Notes under the pieces: model-generated
What the model saw: the letters and a program-made list of their open reading frames with translations, nothing else
What the model was told of the DNA's origin: nothing
Database searches by the model: none
Assembly: GCA_009869945.1 (NCBI GenBank)
Contig: WIXG01000047.1
Span: 1-64,000, forward strand
Origin: Mesaphorura yosii
Lineage: Eukaryota > Arthropoda > Collembola > Poduromorpha > Tullbergiidae
DNA: 64,000 nucleotides
Direction of reading: 5' to 3'
Part shown: piece after piece, positions 61,634 to 64,000 of the stretch
Numbering within the stretch: position 1 is the stretch's first letter
Layout of the letters: each line of letters begins with the position of its first letter
Position numbers and translations under genes: made by a program

Positions 61634-62218
61634 ATGGCTTCCAAAGTTCAAGACAATTCAACGGTAGAAGCCTTCAGGCTAAAAACTAGTGCTGAACAAC
61701 TGGCCGAGTTGATGAAACAAAAGATGCCTCACGCTCCCATGCTGCCAAGAGTTTATAAGTACTACACGGATGACGACGCGATTAATGAAGACCTCGACGA
61801 CTTCGATTCCAAACAAAACCTGAAGGAGAGAAGGCAAACTGCTGTCTACGGCAAAGAATCGCACGAGAATATTCTCGCGTCTTTGTACTCGAACAAGGGG
61901 AGAAAACAGCGGATCATTGAAGCGTAAGCAAAGTATGCAGCGTTCAAGAAAAAGAAGGAGCAGGAGTGGCTTCGCGAGGCTGAATTGCAACGTCAGGAGG
62001 ATCTGAAGTTTCCAACAATGATGGTAATCGTAATCTTGTCCATTGTCTTTCCTTGCGCAATCCCTATTGACGATTGGTTCCTTGTTTCCTCTTTACAAAA
62101 TTGGTTCTACACCGATGGCTACTACGAAACGTGTCCACCGTTGGGCATAAAACCGGAACTTGTTGAAGAATACCGCAAGAGGGAAGCAGTTTTCGGTGAA
62201 AAGCCCCAGAAGAAATGA
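61634..62218 (+). CDS. Unrecognised membrane protein ORF interrupted by one in-frame TAA
   Basis: The frame from ATG 61634 runs to TAA 61925-61927 (97 residues) and continues in the same frame without another stop to TGA 62218 (96 more codons). The first part is charged (SAEQLAELMKQKMPHAPMLP; DDDAINEDLDDFDSKQN; NILASLYSNKGRKQRIIEA). The second part starts with a charged helix (FKKKKEQEWLREAELQRQED), then a hydrophobic segment (MMVIVILSIVFPCAIPI) and a short tail. No intron removes the stop: the donor-like GTAAGC at 61924 with the TATGCAG that follows would be only 17 bases long and breaks the frame. It may be a read-through gene, a pseudogene, two genes, or a sequence error. No family is recognised. 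Confidence 0.5.
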
Positions 62219-62243
62219 GGAATTCCGTCCTTCACTGAAAGAT

Positions 62244-62862
62244 TCAAGAAGCACTTCTGGCCACCGTCTCGACTCGTTTGTGGAGTATGTGCGCGTCCTT
62301 TTCTGTACTCAAGTCATGGTGTACAGAGCCAAATAATAGTTTCAATTTGTGTGGTTGATTTAGGGATGCTTCCGAACTCGCGGCAGCTATCCAGACTTTT
62401 TCTGAAGTATCCACTGGTGCCATTCCCGAAACAGTGAACTTTGAGAAGGCCGGTGTAGAAATGCTGTCAAATCGCGATTCTACAATTTTCGCTTCTGTTG
62501 AGAAATACCACCCTGCAAATACGCCGCCAACCAAACATAATTTATTGTAATCAAGCGTGGTTGAGATCTTCTAGTGTAAAAGTAACAACATTTGTGTAAT
62601 TAAGTGATACATAATCGAGAATACCGTGAATTTATATTGTAAAGAACGAATAACAATAAAAATTAGAGCGATTTCCATGCTGTAAAATGCTACACACTGT
62701 GCTTGCTATTGTACCTGGCAACGCTATCAACAACGATTGCCTGTCGAAAAACTTTAGCAAGTTCGCACGTGAGCGTGAGCCAGCTTCATTGAGATAAGTT
62801 GTGATATGATCAGACTCGCTTGGAACAGTCGAGATTACGGGCTCAAATCCCTCTCCCGTCAA
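62244..62862 (-). other. Two candidate minus-strand coding stretches, unrecognised
   Basis: Frame 62534-62244 reads FAGWYFSTEAKIVESRFDSI and FSKFTVSGMAPVDTSEKVWI, and frame 62862-62632 reads ANLLKFFDRQSLLIALPG before a GTACAA donor. Both look more protein-like than background but lack an ATG start in frame. Acceptor-like TTTGCAG lies just before the first. They could be exons of one gene or chance. No family is recognised. Confidence 0.25.
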
Positions 62863-63371
62863 TTAGGTTTGTCCAATTTAGATCACTACGAGCCATAATG
62901 GTGTGGCTCTTGCTGGTCTTCATCGATTCCTTTATGGTGGTGATCATTCGGAGGGAGGTACACTTTGAGGTTTGAGTCGTAGTATCTTCCCGCGTGGTGA
63001 TCACTCGCTCGGAACGTTCCTTCCAGATACGTGGTCACAGAAATTGGAAAGTTTTCTAGCAATCTGCAATTGTACGCAAGACAATAGAATTCTTTTATTC
63101 CGCCATGCGTGCTACGATTGCGTCACAGGCAGAACATACGATTCGTTGATCACAGTCTTGATGTAGCAAGTCATGAACTCATTTTTCCTTAGCACAAGCG
63201 GGAAATCATTATTACGTGGACAGTTCGTGTGCTCATCGTCACCGTCGGAGTCATCGTCACTAAATTCATTGTAGTGCAGCGCATCGTACAAATTGGGTCA
63301 AAAGCACAGGCTGATCGGCTTGCTAAGTGAAATTTTGAGTAGAACGGAGAGCAGAGGGAGGATTTGTCCAC
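62863..63371 (-). other. Probable further coding region after the TPP2 exons, unresolved
   Basis: Several minus-strand stretches look coding: an acidic frame (LHYNEFSDDDSDGDDEHTNC, then NNDFPLVLRKNEFMTC) at about 63284-63170, and LLENFPISVTTYLEGTFRAS..HHAGRYYDSNLKVYLPPN ending in a TAG at about 62894 after an acceptor-like GCAG near 63070. I could not join them to the TPP2 exons in one frame. They may be a divergent TPP2 end, a separate small gene, or a decayed copy. Confidence 0.35.
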
Positions 63372-64000
63372 CGTAATTGTAGCTGTGTGTAGTGTTCAGG
63401 TTGCACTTGGAAAGGTCACGACCTTTTCTTCTCTCGAATGGAAGCATAAATCGGTACAAGGCATTGATATCTTCGTGGCGCACCTGCAGTCGAAGGCAAT
63501 AGTCGCCAGGCGGAATTTCGGAAGTCCACTCCAGTACGAATCAGATAATTGAACTTTAACCTTCTTATCTTCCCAGTTATTTGTACCGACTTACGCTGCT
63601 CGGAGTGGCGTCACCCGATGTGATGTACTGCTTGTGAGAGTCAAACAACATCCACATCTGACTCAAGTAATCACTCTCGTACAACGCTGAGCTCAGCATC
63701 GGACTGCATTAATCGAGTTCTAATTTCCTAATTTCCAATTAATTATCGAAGCAGAAAGTTCTATCATGATTCTTGAAATTTGTTAAACGTTAAAATACCA
63801 TTCCACTTCGATTTCAGTGCACTTGTCAAGTGTATTCTTGTACGTGATTTGTAGCTCGTAAATACATTTCTTCCTTGCTCGAAGCTCATCACGAGGCCTC
63901 CCCGTCTGAGTGGTCACAGTCATCTCCGTCGGTGTACAAAAGGCAGACTATCGGGTCAAAAAGTCTCTGGTTTTCCTGTAACCGCGGTACTTACTTGAGG
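63372..64000 (-). CDS. Tripeptidyl-peptidase II, internal part (5' end beyond window)
   Basis: TPP2 is a giant cytosolic subtilisin-like peptidase that removes tripeptides downstream of the proteasome. Only non-catalytic, mid-to-late sequence is here. Exons: the end of one at 64000-63995, then 63905-63799, 63703-63595 and 63528-63372, all with canonical donors and joining in frame. They read TGRPRDELRARKKCIYELQI, then SPMLSSALYESDYLSQMWML..FDSHKQYITSGDA, then IPPGDYCLRLQVRHEDINAL, in the same order as the animal TPP2 region LLYESEFDSQLW / SGDAYP / KGDYTIRLQIRHE. The catalytic subtilisin domain lies outside the window to the right. Exons after 63372 are not resolved, and I do not see the expected C-terminal helical region. 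Confidence 0.8.

Noticed and set aside
61924-61940. A 17-base intron (GTAAGC...TGCAG) that would remove the in-frame TAA.
   Set aside because: It is far below workable intron length in animals, and removing it shifts the frame to an early stop.
62830-62865. GGGCTCAAATCCCTC resembling a tRNA T-arm.
   Set aside because: Stem pairing is incomplete and no cloverleaf fits upstream.

Overview
The window is nuclear DNA of a small-intron animal, most likely an arthropod. All protein genes are metazoan and interrupted by GT-AG introns, mostly about 45-90 bases long. Several genes are ones best known from arthropods: a Yorkie-type YAP, Failed axon connections (Fax), a sigma-class GST and a protein with a follicle-cell-protein-3C-like head. 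The combination of very short introns with long AT-rich gene-free stretches would fit a springtail or crustacean, but the sequence alone does not fix the species. I see no bacterial, viral, plasmid, CRISPR or intact transposon sequence. All gene spans below are coding spans (start to stop, introns included). Exon borders were read by eye from splice signals and reading-frame continuity.

Layout. 1,015-3,591 (-) encodes Yorkie/YAP. An 8.5 kb stretch without a convincing gene follows. 12,131-13,404 (-) is fax. 14,440-16,042 (-) is PINCH (five LIM domains). 16,475-16,922 (-) is a small unrecognised gene. 18,167-21,871 (+) is a WDR44-like Rab11 effector, convergent with TRAPPC1 (22,146-22,669, -). 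TRAPPC1 is head-to-head with an FMR1/FXR gene (23,748-26,614, +). After about 3.7 kb without a gene comes a 78-residue protein (30,371-30,818, +), then a large F-box/LRR gene (31,774-34,252, -) that starts 72 bases from a small divergent ORF (34,324-34,566, +).

The middle third holds two large genes on the + strand. The first (37,833-41,978) is a 787-residue secreted protein with a follicle-cell-protein-3C-like head and a long unknown tail. The second (42,798-48,262) is a 23-exon, about 1,299-residue type I membrane protein that looks like a CatSper sperm-channel auxiliary subunit. That would be unexpected in an arthropod and is the most interesting item in the window.

The last third has a poorly defined basic coiled-coil locus (48,486-49,425, -), an unrecognised Lys-rich protein with a hydrophobic tail (49,568-50,720, -), a sigma-class GST (51,457-52,336, +), calpain-7 (52,550-55,465, -) head-to-head with a CARD initiator caspase (56,084-57,970, +), a MOSPD1/3-type membrane protein (59,542-60,548, +), an ORF broken by one in-frame TAA (61,634-62,218, +), and part of tripeptidyl-peptidase II running off the right edge (-).

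The genes do not form a pathway cluster; this is ordinary mixed animal gene order. Functional themes that recur are Hippo and integrin signalling (Yorkie, PINCH), membrane trafficking and contact sites (WDR44, TRAPPC1, MOSPD), proteases of cell death and turnover (caspase, calpain-7, TPP2) and reproduction (CatSper-like, FCP3C-like). Two of the trafficking genes could be linked: WDR44 carries a FFAT-like acidic motif, and MOSPD carries the MSP fold that binds such motifs.
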